8,395 nucleotides of DNA from Pseudomonadota bacterium (lineage in GTDB: Bacteria > Pseudomonadota > Gammaproteobacteria > Xanthomonadales > Xanthomonadaceae), in contig JAFAFF010000265.1 of NCBI GenBank assembly GCA_023423605.1, positions 1 through 8,395 on the forward strand, written 5' to 3'. Within the stretch, counting starts at the first letter, position 1. The number at the start of each line of letters is the position of its first letter. The notes beneath the pieces were generated by a model. The model was not told where the DNA came from and did not search any database. It saw nothing but the letters and a program-made list of their open reading frames with translations. The translations under genes and the position numbers were made by a program. Positions 1 to 5,547 of the stretch are shown piece after piece.

Positions 1-2
1 CA

Positions 3-305
3 CCGAACACCGACCTGGTGGCTCGTGTTGCGTACCAGAAGTTCGACCTGGAGCACGGCCTGGACTTCAACGGCTACTCCACCGAAGTGGGCCTGCGCAC
101 CGCGTTCAACCCGTACCTGGAAGGCTATGCGCTGGCCGGTTACGAGGATTACAGCAAGAAGCACGGTATCAACCCGGATGGCGAGTTCTATGGTCGCGTC
201 GGCGCCACCGCCAAGTTCAATCCGAACTGGGGCCTGACCGGTGAAGTGAAGCTGGCCAAGGCCGGCGACCGCGAATGGTTCGTGGGTCCGCGCTTTACCT
301 GGTAA
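3..305 (+). CDS. ax21: Ax21-family outer-membrane protein, C-terminal part (5' end outside window)
   Basis: The frame is open from the window edge, so the gene begins upstream; a GTG at 18-20 is an internal valine codon, not a start. The visible 100 residues alternate polar and hydrophobic positions as in amphipathic beta-strands, with Gly/Tyr/Phe-rich stretches (GYALAGYEDYSKK, EFYGRVGATAKFN, WFVGPRFTW). The chain ends in Arg-Phe-Thr-Trp, the terminal aromatic residue expected of a barrel inserted by the BAM complex. This matches my memory of the Ax21 family of Xanthomonas and Stenotrophomonas. The family was once proposed as a secreted quorum or immunity signal but is now regarded as an outer-membrane protein. 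The N-terminal signal peptide cannot be seen. The gene ends in a hairpin-rich 3' region with a strong terminator, so it is the last gene of its transcript. Family assignment is fairly sure; the function is not shown by the sequence. Confidence 0.8.
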   Translation, partial: PNTDLVARVAYQKFDLEHGLDFNGYSTEVGLRTAFNPYLEGYALAGYEDYSKKHGINPDGEFYGRVGATAKFNPNWGLTGEVKLAKAGDREWFVGPRFTW

Positions 306-349
306 AGCGTGATGTGTGTGGGTAAAGCCGATGGTGGATCGGCTTTACC
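291..349 (+). repeat. Paired inverted repeats spanning the ax21 stop codon
   Basis: A perfect 9-bp inverted repeat covers the stop codon: CGCTTTACC (291-299), one base, GGTAAAGCG (301-309). Twelve bases on lies a perfect 12-bp stem, GGTAAAGCCGAT (321-332), a 5-base loop, then ATCGGCTTTACC (338-349). The two share the same core: CTTTACC at 293-299 and 343-349, GGTAAAG at 301-307 and 321-327, so several alternative pairings are possible. The second hairpin resembles the small GTAG-headed SMAG palindromes known in Stenotrophomonas, but it begins GTAA. It has no following T-run, so it is not an intrinsic terminator on its own. Confidence 0.8.
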
Positions 350-373
350 ATGGTGGTGTGCAAGTGCGTGACC

Positions 374-397
374 GGCGTGTGCTCTCTCCCACACGCC
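374..397 (+). repeat. 8-bp hairpin upstream of the ax21 terminator
   Basis: A perfect stem of GGCGTGTG (374-381) and CACACGCC (390-397) encloses the 8-base loop CTCTCTCC. No T-run follows, and the intrinsic terminator starts five bases downstream. It may block 3' exonuclease decay of the ax21 message. That role is inferred from position only. Confidence 0.6.
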
Positions 398-402
398 ACC
401 CG

Positions 403-430
403 AGCCCGGCCTCTGTGCCGGGCTTTTTTT
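403..430 (+). terminator. Rho-independent terminator of ax21
   Basis: An 8-bp GC-rich stem, AGCCCGGC (403-410) and GCCGGGCT (417-424), surrounds a 6-base loop and is followed by an unbroken T-run to 430. This is a textbook intrinsic terminator for plus-strand transcription out of ax21. It stops readthrough into the antisense of gpsA. Confidence 0.9.
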
Positions 431-475
431 GTCCACGAGAAAAAGATCGCTTTCAGCGCCGCCGCAACAACAGGC

Positions 476-501
476 AAAGAAAACCCCGGCATGGCCGGGG
501 T
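476..501 (-). terminator. Rho-independent terminator of the secB-gpsA transcript
   Basis: Seven GC pairs (484-490 with 494-500) plus one A-T pair (483/501) enclose the loop ATG (CAT on the minus strand). On the minus strand the stem is followed by TTTTCTTTG. It starts about 8 bases after the gpsA stop codon and faces the ax21 terminator, so the two convergent transcripts are closed independently within about 100 bases. Confidence 0.85.
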
Positions 502-508
502 GCTCAGG

Positions 509-1534
509 TCATTTGAACAGGGTGTCCGGATATTCCGGTTTCTGTTCGCGCGCCAGCAAGGTGCGCAGGCCTTCCTCGGGCGATTGTTCGCCGTGCAGCA
601 CGGCACGCACGCCATCGGAAATCGGCAGGACTATGCCGTGGCGACGCGCCTGGCGCATCACCTCGTCGGCGGTCTGCACCGATTCCACCACCTGGCCGAT
701 TTCGCGCACGGCATCCTGCAGCGATTGTCCGCGCCCCAGGGCCAGCCCCAGGCGACGGTTGCGCGACAGGTCGCCGGTGCAGGTCAGCACCAGGTCACCC
801 AGCCCCGCCAGGCCCATCAGGGTTTCCGGGCGGGCGCCGATGGCCGCGGCAAGCCGCAGCATTTCATTCAGGCCGCGGGTGATCAGGCCGGCACGCGCGT
901 TCAGGCCCAGCTGCATGCCATCGGCGACGCCGGTGGCCACCGCCAGCACGTTCTTCATCGCCCCGCCCAGCTCCGCGCCCACCATGTCATCGCCGGTGTA
1001 GGCACGGAACGCGGGACCATGCATCGCTTCGGCCACGGCCTGGGCGAACTCCGGCACATCGCCGTGCACGGTGATCGCGGTCGGCAAGCCTTGCGTGACT
1101 TCCTTGGCGAACGAAGGCCCGGTGACCACCGCCAGCGGCACGTCATCGCCGAGGATTTCCCGCGCCACTTCGTGCAGGAATCGGCCGGAACCCGGCTCGA
1201 AGCCCTTGGTGGCCCAGGCCACGCCGGCGCCGGCGGGAAGCAGCGGCGCCAGTGCGGTCACGGTTTCGTTGAACGCATGCGAAGGCGTCACCACCAGCAC
1301 CCAGGCCGCACCTTCCACGGCAGCGGCCATGTCGGTGGTCGCGCGCAGCGATTCCGGCAGCGGAATGCCCGGCAGGTAGCGGGTGTTCTCGTGGCGCTGG
1401 TCGATGGATTCCACCATCGCCGCGTCACGGCCCCACAGCACGGTATGCATACCGTGCCGGGCGAGCAGGCTGGCCAGCGCGGTTCCCCAAGAACCGGCGC
1501 CGAGTACGGCTACTTTGTCGACGGTATCGCTCAT
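509..1534 (-). CDS. gpsA: Glycerol-3-phosphate dehydrogenase [NAD(P)+]
   Basis: Cytoplasmic enzyme that reduces dihydroxyacetone phosphate to sn-glycerol-3-phosphate with NAD(P)H, the entry step to phospholipid synthesis. The 341-residue product is normal for GpsA. An N-terminal Rossmann fold starts with GAGSWGTAL (12-20). Other family motifs follow: VTPSHAF (82-88), WATKGFEP (107-114), GPSFAKEV (139-146), and the C-terminal catalytic helix [15 protein letters not shown] (188-202) with the expected lysine at 194. [14 protein letters not shown] (241-254) and SRNRRLG (257-263) complete the signature. The ATG at 1534 was chosen because it sits 10 residues ahead of the dinucleotide fold. The same frame is open further upstream, but that part overlaps secB and is a shadow. 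The gene starts 20 bases after secB ends, with no good Shine-Dalgarno sequence, which suggests translation coupled to secB. No catalytic residue looks missing. Very confident. Confidence 0.98.
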   Translation of the reverse strand: MSDTVDKVAVLGAGSWGTALASLLARHGMHTVLWGRDAAMVESIDQRHENTRYLPGIPLPESLRATTDMAAAVEGAAWVLVVTPSHAFNETVTALAPLLPAGAGVAWATKGFEPGSGRFLHEVAREILGDDVPLAVVTGPSFAKEVTQGLPTAITVHGDVPEFAQAVAEAMHGPAFRAYTGDDMVGAELGGAMKNVLAVATGVADGMQLGLNARAGLITRGLNEMLRLAAAIGARPETLMGLAGLGDLVLTCTGDLSRNRRLGLALGRGQSLQDAVREIGQVVESVQTADEVMRQARRHGIVLPISDGVRAVLHGEQSPEEGLRTLLAREQKPEYPDTLFK

Positions 1535-1554
1535 GCGGTGCGTGGCGATGCCGC

Positions 1555-2073
1555 TCAGGCGTTGCCGGCCGGCTCGGAGTTGGCCAGCGACGGCGCTTCG
1601 CCCTGCTCCTGGCGCTGGCGCAGGGTTTCCGCGTACAGGCCTTCGAAGTTGATCGGCTGCAGGAAGAACGGCGGGAAACCACCGGCCTGGATCAGGTCGC
1701 TGACCAGCTGGCGCACGTACGGGAACAGGATGTTCGGGCACTGGGTGCCGAGCAGCACGTCGATGGACTGCGGGTCCAGACCCACCAGGCCGAACACGCC
1801 GGCCTGCTTCACTTCGGCCACGTAGGCGGTGCGGTCTTCGGCCTTGCAGGTCAGGGTGACGGCCAGCACCACTTCGAAGGCGTTCTCGCCCAGGCGCTGC
1901 ACCTGCTGGTTCAGGTTGAGCTGGAGTTCCGGCTGCACCTGGTCGTTGAAGATGCCCGGAGCATTCGGCGATTCGAAGGAAACGTCCTTGACGTAGATCT
2001 TTTCGACGGTGAACGCGGGACCGTTGGCGGCGTCGACCGGCGCGGCGGCGCCGTTGGTGTTCTCTTCGGACAT
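1555..2073 (-). CDS. secB: Protein-export chaperone SecB
   Basis: Homotetrameric cytoplasmic chaperone that keeps preproteins unfolded and delivers them to SecA at the Sec translocon. The 172-residue product has the SecB core: [14 protein letters not shown] (21-34) with the client-groove and SecA-contact region, the negatively charged Asn/Gln-rich strand PELQLNLN (48-55), the highly conserved [10 protein letters not shown] (112-121), [13 protein letters not shown] (131-143), and a short acidic, disordered tail. The N-terminal 20 residues are polar and Ala/Asn-rich, a little longer than in E. coli. ATG at 2073 is preceded by GGAG at a 9-base spacing (2083-2086), which fixes the start. The gene is followed at 20 bases by gpsA, as in E. 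coli. An outer-membrane protein such as the Ax21 homologue encoded nearby would be a typical SecB client, but that link is inference. Very confident. Confidence 0.98.
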   Translation of the reverse strand: MSEENTNGAAAPVDAANGPAFTVEKIYVKDVSFESPNAPGIFNDQVQPELQLNLNQQVQRLGENAFEVVLAVTLTCKAEDRTAYVAEVKQAGVFGLVGLDPQSIDVLLGTQCPNILFPYVRQLVSDLIQAGGFPPFFLQPINFEGLYAETLRQRQEQGEAPSLANSEPAGNA

Positions 2074-2101
2074 TTCCTGTTGCTCCAGATGAATTCGTTG
2101 A

Positions 2102-2130
2102 ACGTATGTTTAGACGATATGTTGCATCAA
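2102..2130 (-). promoter_or_regulatory. Candidate sigma70-type promoter for secB
   Basis: On the minus strand TTGATG (2125-2130) and ATACGT (2102-2107) are separated by 17 bases. They lie in a short AT-rich island (about 2088-2135) that stands out against the GC-rich surroundings. Transcription would begin near 2095 and give a leader of about 20 bases that still contains the secB Shine-Dalgarno sequence. The -35 match is fair and the -10 match weak, so this is a candidate only. Confidence 0.4.
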
Positions 2131-2169
2131 TAGCGATGGGGGCGGGCCACGCGGCGCACAACCCCCGGT

Positions 2170-2182
2170 CCCCGCATCGGGG
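2170..2182 (-). terminator. Weak hairpin after the rhodanese gene
   Basis: On the minus strand CCCCG, ATG, CGGGG forms a 5-bp, 3-base-loop hairpin immediately after the rhodanese stop codon. There is no T-run, only GGGGGTTG a few bases on. It may slow or partly end transcription before the separate secB promoter. Low confidence. Confidence 0.25.
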
Positions 2183-2620
2183 TCAATTGCGACCCTTCAC
2201 CAGCGGAAGCTCGGCCTGCTGCCAGGCCGGAATGCCGCCTTCCAGCACGGAAACCTGCTCGAAACCAGCCTTCTTCAGGGCCTTTGCTGCCGTTTCCGAC
2301 GCATTGCCGTTGCGGCACACCAGCACCACCGGGCGCTGCTTGGCCGATGCCACCAGCTTGTGGTCAGGGCCAAACTGGCTGGGCTGCACGTTCCTGCTGC
2401 CGGCAATATGACCCTTTTCGAAATCGCTGCTGGACGAAAGGTCCACCACCACGGCATCGCCGCCATTGACCAGCTGCACCAGTTCGCCCGGCTTGAGGGA
2501 CTTGTAGCCACGCAACAGGCGACGGATTTCGGTGACGATGATGGCTGCGGTCAGGCCCACCAGGGCAATGGACAGCATCGGGTTTCGGCCGGCAAAGGCC
2601 ACCAACTCTTCGTAATTCAC
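2183..2620 (-). CDS. Membrane-anchored rhodanese-domain protein (YibN-like)
   Basis: Probable single-domain rhodanese tethered to the inner membrane, 145 residues from the chosen start. A hydrophobic helix at about residues 14-32 (PMLSIALVGLTAAIIVTEI) is followed by a basic stretch. The rhodanese fold then runs from about residue 43 (KPGELVQLVNGGDAVVVDLSSSSDFEKGHIAGSRNV) through the active-site loop CRNGNAS, with the predicted persulfide cysteine at 102, to GGIPAWQQAELPL. Position and architecture match E. coli YibN, which precedes grxC-secB-gpsA. Here grxC is absent from the gap and secB follows after 109 bases. Sulfurtransferase activity is a family expectation, and the physiological substrate is unknown. 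The start is uncertain: GTG at 2620 gives the YibN-like N-terminus (NYEELVAFAGRNPM), while in-frame GTG codons at 2629 and 2659 would add 3 or 13 residues. None has a clear Shine-Dalgarno sequence. Confidence 0.9.
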   Translation of the reverse strand: MNYEELVAFAGRNPMLSIALVGLTAAIIVTEIRRLLRGYKSLKPGELVQLVNGGDAVVVDLSSSSDFEKGHIAGSRNVQPSQFGPDHKLVASAKQRPVVLVCRNGNASETAAKALKKAGFEQVSVLEGGIPAWQQAELPLVKGRN

Positions 2621-2632
2621 GCGGGTCACGGG

Positions 2633-2661
2633 TCGATAAGCGGGCGCCGATTGTCGCACAA
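2633..2661 (-). promoter_or_regulatory. Possible promoter for the rhodanese gene
   Basis: Minus-strand TTGTGC (2656-2661) and TATCGA (2633-2638) are spaced by 17 bases. A transcript from here would start near 2626, only a few bases before the GTG at 2620, giving a very short leader. This could explain why no Shine-Dalgarno sequence is visible. If it is real, the start at 2659 would be excluded. Low confidence, based on hexamer resemblance only. Confidence 0.25.
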
Positions 2662-2696
2662 GGCGGTTGGGCGGGACATTCCAGCCCCCGACACGG

Positions 2697-3122
2697 CTAC
2701 TGGCCCTGCCACAGGTCCGGCAGACCGGCGGTCTGCCACCAGCGCTTGGCCTTGGGGTCCCAGCGCCAGCGCTCCACCACCCCCACGGTGCGCTCGGCCT
2801 GGGTATTGACGTTGATCACCGCCACTTCCACACGCCGTTCCACGGTGCCATCGGGCAGCGAGGCCGAGGTGCGTTCGCGGTAGCCGGAAACCCGCAGCTG
2901 GCTGTAGCGGCGCAGTTCGAATTCGCTGGGCGGGTTGGCACGGCGCTGCTCCGGGTCCAGGTATCCCAGGGCATCTTCCATGCTCCCCCAGCGGATGGTG
3001 GCGCTGTAGGCGGTCTGGATTTCTTCCAGCAGCTTGCGCTGCTTGCGGCTGATATCGGCCGCAAGCGTGGTGGCCGAGGCCAGCAGGCTGGCCAGGAGCA
3101 GGTACTGGATGAAGCGACGCAT
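2697..3122 (-). CDS. Small exported protein of unknown function
   Basis: I do not recognise the family. The 141-residue product begins with a clear Sec signal peptide: basic MRRF, a hydrophobic core YLLLASLLASATTL, and a likely signal peptidase I site after TLAA (22), leaving DISRKQRKLLEEIQ as the mature N-terminus. The mature part is about 120 residues and rich in Arg/Glu. It has a predicted N-terminal helix, then beta-type segments (RVSGYRERTSASLPDGTVERRVEVAVINVNTQAERTVGVVERWRWDP), and a Trp-rich end (WRWDPKAKRWWQTAGLPDLWQGQ). No cysteine is present, so it is neither a lipoprotein nor disulfide-bonded. The fold may resemble small NTF2-like or SH3-like periplasmic proteins, but that is a guess. 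It lies 49 bases after the thioesterase gene and 76 bases before the rhodanese gene, all on the same strand. The space directly before its ATG is highly structured. The gene call is confident; the function is unknown. Confidence 0.85.
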   Translation of the reverse strand: MRRFIQYLLLASLLASATTLAADISRKQRKLLEEIQTAYSATIRWGSMEDALGYLDPEQRRANPPSEFELRRYSQLRVSGYRERTSASLPDGTVERRVEVAVINVNTQAERTVGVVERWRWDPKAKRWWQTAGLPDLWQGQ

Positions 3123-3123
3123 T

Positions 3124-3168
3124 GGCAGGCCCCCCGAATGAACATGCCCCCCGGGGCACCAGCCTGCC
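3124..3168 (-). repeat. Nested inverted repeat just upstream of the small exported-protein gene
   Basis: An outer perfect 7-bp pair, GGCAGGC (3124-3130) with GCCTGCC (3162-3168), brackets an inner 6-bp pair, TGCCCC (3145-3150) with GGGGCA (3153-3158). On the minus-strand transcript the outer 3' arm ends one base before the ATG at 3122 and covers the place a ribosome-binding site would occupy. It lies between two same-strand genes, so it could be a processing or attenuation element or a translation-blocking leader. There is no T-run, so it is not a standard terminator. Confidence 0.5.
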
Positions 3169-3171
3169 ATC

Positions 3172-3639
3172 CTACCCTTTGGCGAAGGCCACGAAACGCC
3201 CGCTGAGTTCGGCGGCCGCCTTGCCGTCGCTGCCCGGCTGCACGGCGACCACGCCGATACGGGCCTTGCCACGCTGCAGGAAGGTGGCCAGGAAGGTGTC
3301 CCAGTCGCTGTCCGGGGCCACTTCGGCCTTGGCGTGCAGGTCGCCATACACCGGCGCGCGATAGCGCAGCTGGCTGTCGGCCACGTACACCTCCGCATCA
3401 TGGCCGGCCAGCCGCAGACGCAGGGTCACCAGCGCCCAGCCGGACAGGGTCATGGCCGAGGCCAGGCTGCCGCCGAAGGCGTTGCCCTTGTCGTTGACGT
3501 TGGCCGACAGCGGCGCGGTCAACTGCAGCTGGCCGTCGGCATAGCCTTCAAGGCGAAGCTGCATGGCACGCACCGGCGGCATGCTGTCCAGCACCTGCTG
3601 CAGGACCAGCAGGGAGGAAGTAACGGATTCAACGGACAT
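3172..3639 (-). CDS. Thioesterase-like hotdog-fold protein (YiiD C-terminal domain type)
   Basis: The 155-residue cytoplasmic protein resembles the single-domain putative thioesterases related to the C-terminal domain of E. coli YiiD. The hotdog signature is visible: LQLTAPLSANVNDKGNAFGGSLASAMTLSGWALV (about 38-71), where the Asn/Asp/Lys-Gly-x-x-FGGS segment caps the long helix. It is followed by the strand pair VYVADSQLRYRAPVYGDLHAKAEV (84-107) and KARIGVVAVQPGSDGKAAAELSGRFVAFAK at the end. The expected activity is hydrolysis of an acyl-CoA or acyl-ACP thioester, but the substrate is unknown. ATG at 3639 was chosen because the domain alignment starts soon after; an open extension to 3696 (19 more residues) would overlap the hemD start region. 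There is no strong Shine-Dalgarno sequence. The gene heads a leftward cluster and is divergent from hemD. Confidence 0.88.
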   Translation of the reverse strand: MSVESVTSSLLVLQQVLDSMPPVRAMQLRLEGYADGQLQLTAPLSANVNDKGNAFGGSLASAMTLSGWALVTLRLRLAGHDAEVYVADSQLRYRAPVYGDLHAKAEVAPDSDWDTFLATFLQRGKARIGVVAVQPGSDGKAAAELSGRFVAFAKG

Positions 3640-3671
3640 CGGTCGGGACAACCTGAAACAACGCGGGCCCG

Positions 3672-3677
3672 CATAAT
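3672..3677 (+). promoter_or_regulatory. Possible -10 element of the hemD promoter
   Basis: CATAAT matches the -10 consensus TATAAT in five of six positions and lies in the short space between the divergent thioesterase gene and hemD. I see no -35 match at 16-18 bases. Used as a -10, it would place the start of transcription at or next to the ATG at 3685, making a leaderless message. Low confidence. Confidence 0.25.
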
Positions 3678-3684
3678 GCAGGCA

Positions 3685-4467
3685 ATGGACGAACATGCGA
3701 AACCGTGTGGTTGGACGCTGGTGTCACTGCGCCCGCAGGGACAGCAGGCTGCGCTTCGCGCTGCGGCTGCGCAGATGGGTGCCTGCACGCTGGCGCTGCC
3801 GCCGTGGCGGTTGCAACGGCTGGCTTCGGCCACTGCTGCCGTTCAGCTGCAGGCCGCCCTGCAGGCATCGCGGGTGATATTCACCAGCCCCGCGGCCGTG
3901 GTGGCTGCTGCCTCGCTGGAACCGGTGTTCGGGCAGGCACCGGCGCGGCCGTGGCTGGCGGTGGGCGACGGCACCCTGCGAGCCCTGCGCGCGACGGGCG
4001 TGGAACACGCGCAGGCGCCATCGCGCATGGACAGCGAAGGCCTGCTGGCCTTGCCGGCGCTTGCCGGCGTGGAAGGTCTGTCGATAGGCCTGGTAACGGC
4101 GCCGGGCGGGCGTGGCGTGATCGCCGCGGCCCTGCAGGCACGCGGTGCGCAGGTGCTGCGCGCGGATGTCTACCGGCGGGTTCCCTTGCGCGTGCCGGCC
4201 CGTGCGCTGGCGCGCCTGTCGCATTCGCCGACACCCTGGCTGCTGCTGGTCAGCAGTGGCGAGGCGCTGCAGCGTGTGTGGGCGCAGCTCGACCCGCACT
4301 GGCAGGACCTGTGGCGTGCGCGGATGTCGGTGGTGACCGCCAGCGAACGGCTGCAGACACAGGTGCACGGGCTGGGGTTCGCGCGCGTGCTGCAGGCAGC
4401 GGGCCCCACGACCGGCCAGCTGTTGGCCGGCTGCAGGACACTGCTGCAGCCTATCGAAGACCAGTAG
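3685..4467 (+). CDS. hemD: Uroporphyrinogen-III synthase
   Basis: Cytoplasmic enzyme that cyclises hydroxymethylbilane to uroporphyrinogen III with inversion of ring D, the branch point to heme, siroheme and cobalamin. The 260-residue product is of usual length and has the weakly conserved two-lobed pattern: TLVSLRPQGQ near the N-terminus, VIFTSPAAVVAA (64-75), WLAVGDGTLRALRATGV (90-106), the linker DSEGLL (116-121), the hallmark GLVTAPGGRGVIAAALQARGAQVLRADVYRR (135-165), LLLVSSGEALQRVW (186-199), and VVTASERLQTQVHGLGF-VLQAAGPTTGQLL (216-247). HemD diverges widely in sequence, so this overall pattern plus the following hemX and hemY carries the call. Two in-frame ATGs exist, 3676 and 3685. 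I prefer 3685 because a TATAAT-like CATAAT ends seven bases before it. Neither has a Shine-Dalgarno sequence. hemC, often directly upstream in other bacteria, is absent here. Confidence 0.93.
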   Translation: MDEHAKPCGWTLVSLRPQGQQAALRAAAAQMGACTLALPPWRLQRLASATAAVQLQAALQASRVIFTSPAAVVAAASLEPVFGQAPARPWLAVGDGTLRALRATGVEHAQAPSRMDSEGLLALPALAGVEGLSIGLVTAPGGRGVIAAALQARGAQVLRADVYRRVPLRVPARALARLSHSPTPWLLLVSSGEALQRVWAQLDPHWQDLWRARMSVVTASERLQTQVHGLGFARVLQAAGPTTGQLLAGCRTLLQPIEDQ

Positions 4468-4551
4468 ATCGCACGGCCTGCATGGCTTGCCCGCGCCTTG
4501 CGCAACGGTAATGCTGTGCGCCGGTCCAGGTGGCCGACACGGATCTCCCCC

Positions 4552-5547
4552 ATGAACGAAACATCCCCTTCATCCCCGGGCCGTCGCTGGTCATGGCTGA
4601 TCGCCGCGCTCATCGTGGCGGTGCTGGTTGCGGCCGGCGGCTGGGCCTGGCACGCGTGGCAGCAGCAGCGGCAACAGGCGGCGCTGCAGGCGCAGGCCGA
4701 TGCGCTGCGCCTGCAGGGCCTGCTGGACAGCGTGGAGGCCTTGCGCCGGGACCAGCGCGCCAGCAGCGCACGGTTGCAGGATGCCGCCAGCACCAACCGC
4801 ATATTGCGCGACGAAGTGCTGGGCCTCGGGCAACGCAGTGCCCTGCTGGAACAGAACGTGGCCCGGCTGGCCGACAACGTACGCCAGGACAGCCAGGCGC
4901 TGCATCGCGATGCCGCCGAGCTGCTGCTGGTGCAGGCCGGCCAGCGCCTGGATGCGACCGATGACGTGGAAGGCGCGCGCCGCCTGTATGCACTGGCGGC
5001 TACCCAGCTGGATGACCTGCCCTCGACGGACGGCCTGAACCTTCGCCAGGCGCTGCTGCAGGAAAGCAGCGTGCTGGAAGCGGCCGGCGCGGGCCCGCGG
5101 ATGAAGATGCTGCAGCGCCTTTCGGCTTTCGCCCAGGCGCTGGACGCCCTGCCGCTGGAACTTCCTCCGTCGCGAAGCGGCGAAGATTCCGACGGCCCTG
5201 CACGCATGCCGTGGTGGCAGAAGGCCTTGGCGCCGTTCGTGGTGATGACGCCGACGCGGCTGCAGGGACCCTTGACCGAGGCCGAACGGACCACGGGCCG
5301 CGAGGCGCTGCAGGTGGAACTGACACTTGCGCGGGCGGCCATCGAACGCGGCGATTCGGCCACGCTGGGCATGGCGCTGGACCGGGTTGAACGCGGGATG
5401 ACCCGGCTGTGGCCGGATTCACCGGCCCTGCGCAGGCAGCATGCTGAACTGCATGCAATGCGCTCGGCACCGCTTCGGCTGTCCGCCCCGGAGCTGGGCA
5501 GTACCCTGCGCCAACTACGCTCCCTGCAAGATGGAGGAAATCCCTGA
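4552..5547 (+). CDS. hemX: HemX-like membrane protein of the hem cluster
   Basis: The 331-residue inner-membrane protein has a short polar N-terminus, one transmembrane helix (about 14-33, WLIAALIVAVLVAAGGWAWH) and a long Gln/Ala/Arg-rich predicted coiled coil (about 35-120). It ends in a helical soluble domain, probably periplasmic, with the conserved-looking segment WWQKALAPFVVMTPT (221-235). This is the HemX family, often annotated as uroporphyrinogen-III C-methyltransferase by name transfer. I see no SAM-dependent methyltransferase motif, so that enzymatic name is not supported. Its role is unclear; the family travels with hemD and hemY and is thought to help organise tetrapyrrole synthesis. 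It starts 84 bases after hemD with only a weak ribosome site, and its TGA overlaps the hemY ATG by one base, which indicates translational coupling. Confident in family. Confidence 0.9.
   Translation: MNETSPSSPGRRWSWLIAALIVAVLVAAGGWAWHAWQQQRQQAALQAQADALRLQGLLDSVEALRRDQRASSARLQDAASTNRILRDEVLGLGQRSALLEQNVARLADNVRQDSQALHRDAAELLLVQAGQRLDATDDVEGARRLYALAATQLDDLPSTDGLNLRQALLQESSVLEAAGAGPRMKMLQRLSAFAQALDALPLELPPSRSGEDSDGPARMPWWQKALAPFVVMTPTRLQGPLTEAERTTGREALQVELTLARAAIERGDSATLGMALDRVERGMTRLWPDSPALRRQHAELHAMRSAPLRLSAPELGSTLRQLRSLQDGGNP
5533..5538 (+). promoter_or_regulatory. Strong Shine-Dalgarno sequence for hemY inside the hemX end
   Basis: GGAGGA lies eight bases before the hemY ATG at 5547, within the last codons of hemX. 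It is the best ribosome-binding site in the window and fixes the hemY start. hemY can therefore initiate independently as well as by stop-start coupling with hemX. Confidence 0.85.

Noticed and set aside
350..1825. 491-codon open frame on the plus strand opposite gpsA and secB
   Set aside because: It runs through the ax21 terminator and over two confident genes. Its His/Gln/Arg-rich sequence is the mirror of gpsA codon bias.
1535..2161. Upstream extension of the gpsA frame to give a 550-residue protein
   Set aside because: The extra part overlaps secB in another frame, has Arg/Pro/Gly-rich shadow composition, and GpsA starts naturally at the ATG at 1534.
3705..4511. 268-codon plus-strand frame overlapping hemD
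   Set aside because: It is a +2 shadow of hemD rich in Gly/Ala/Arg; hemD has the recognisable uroporphyrinogen-III synthase pattern.
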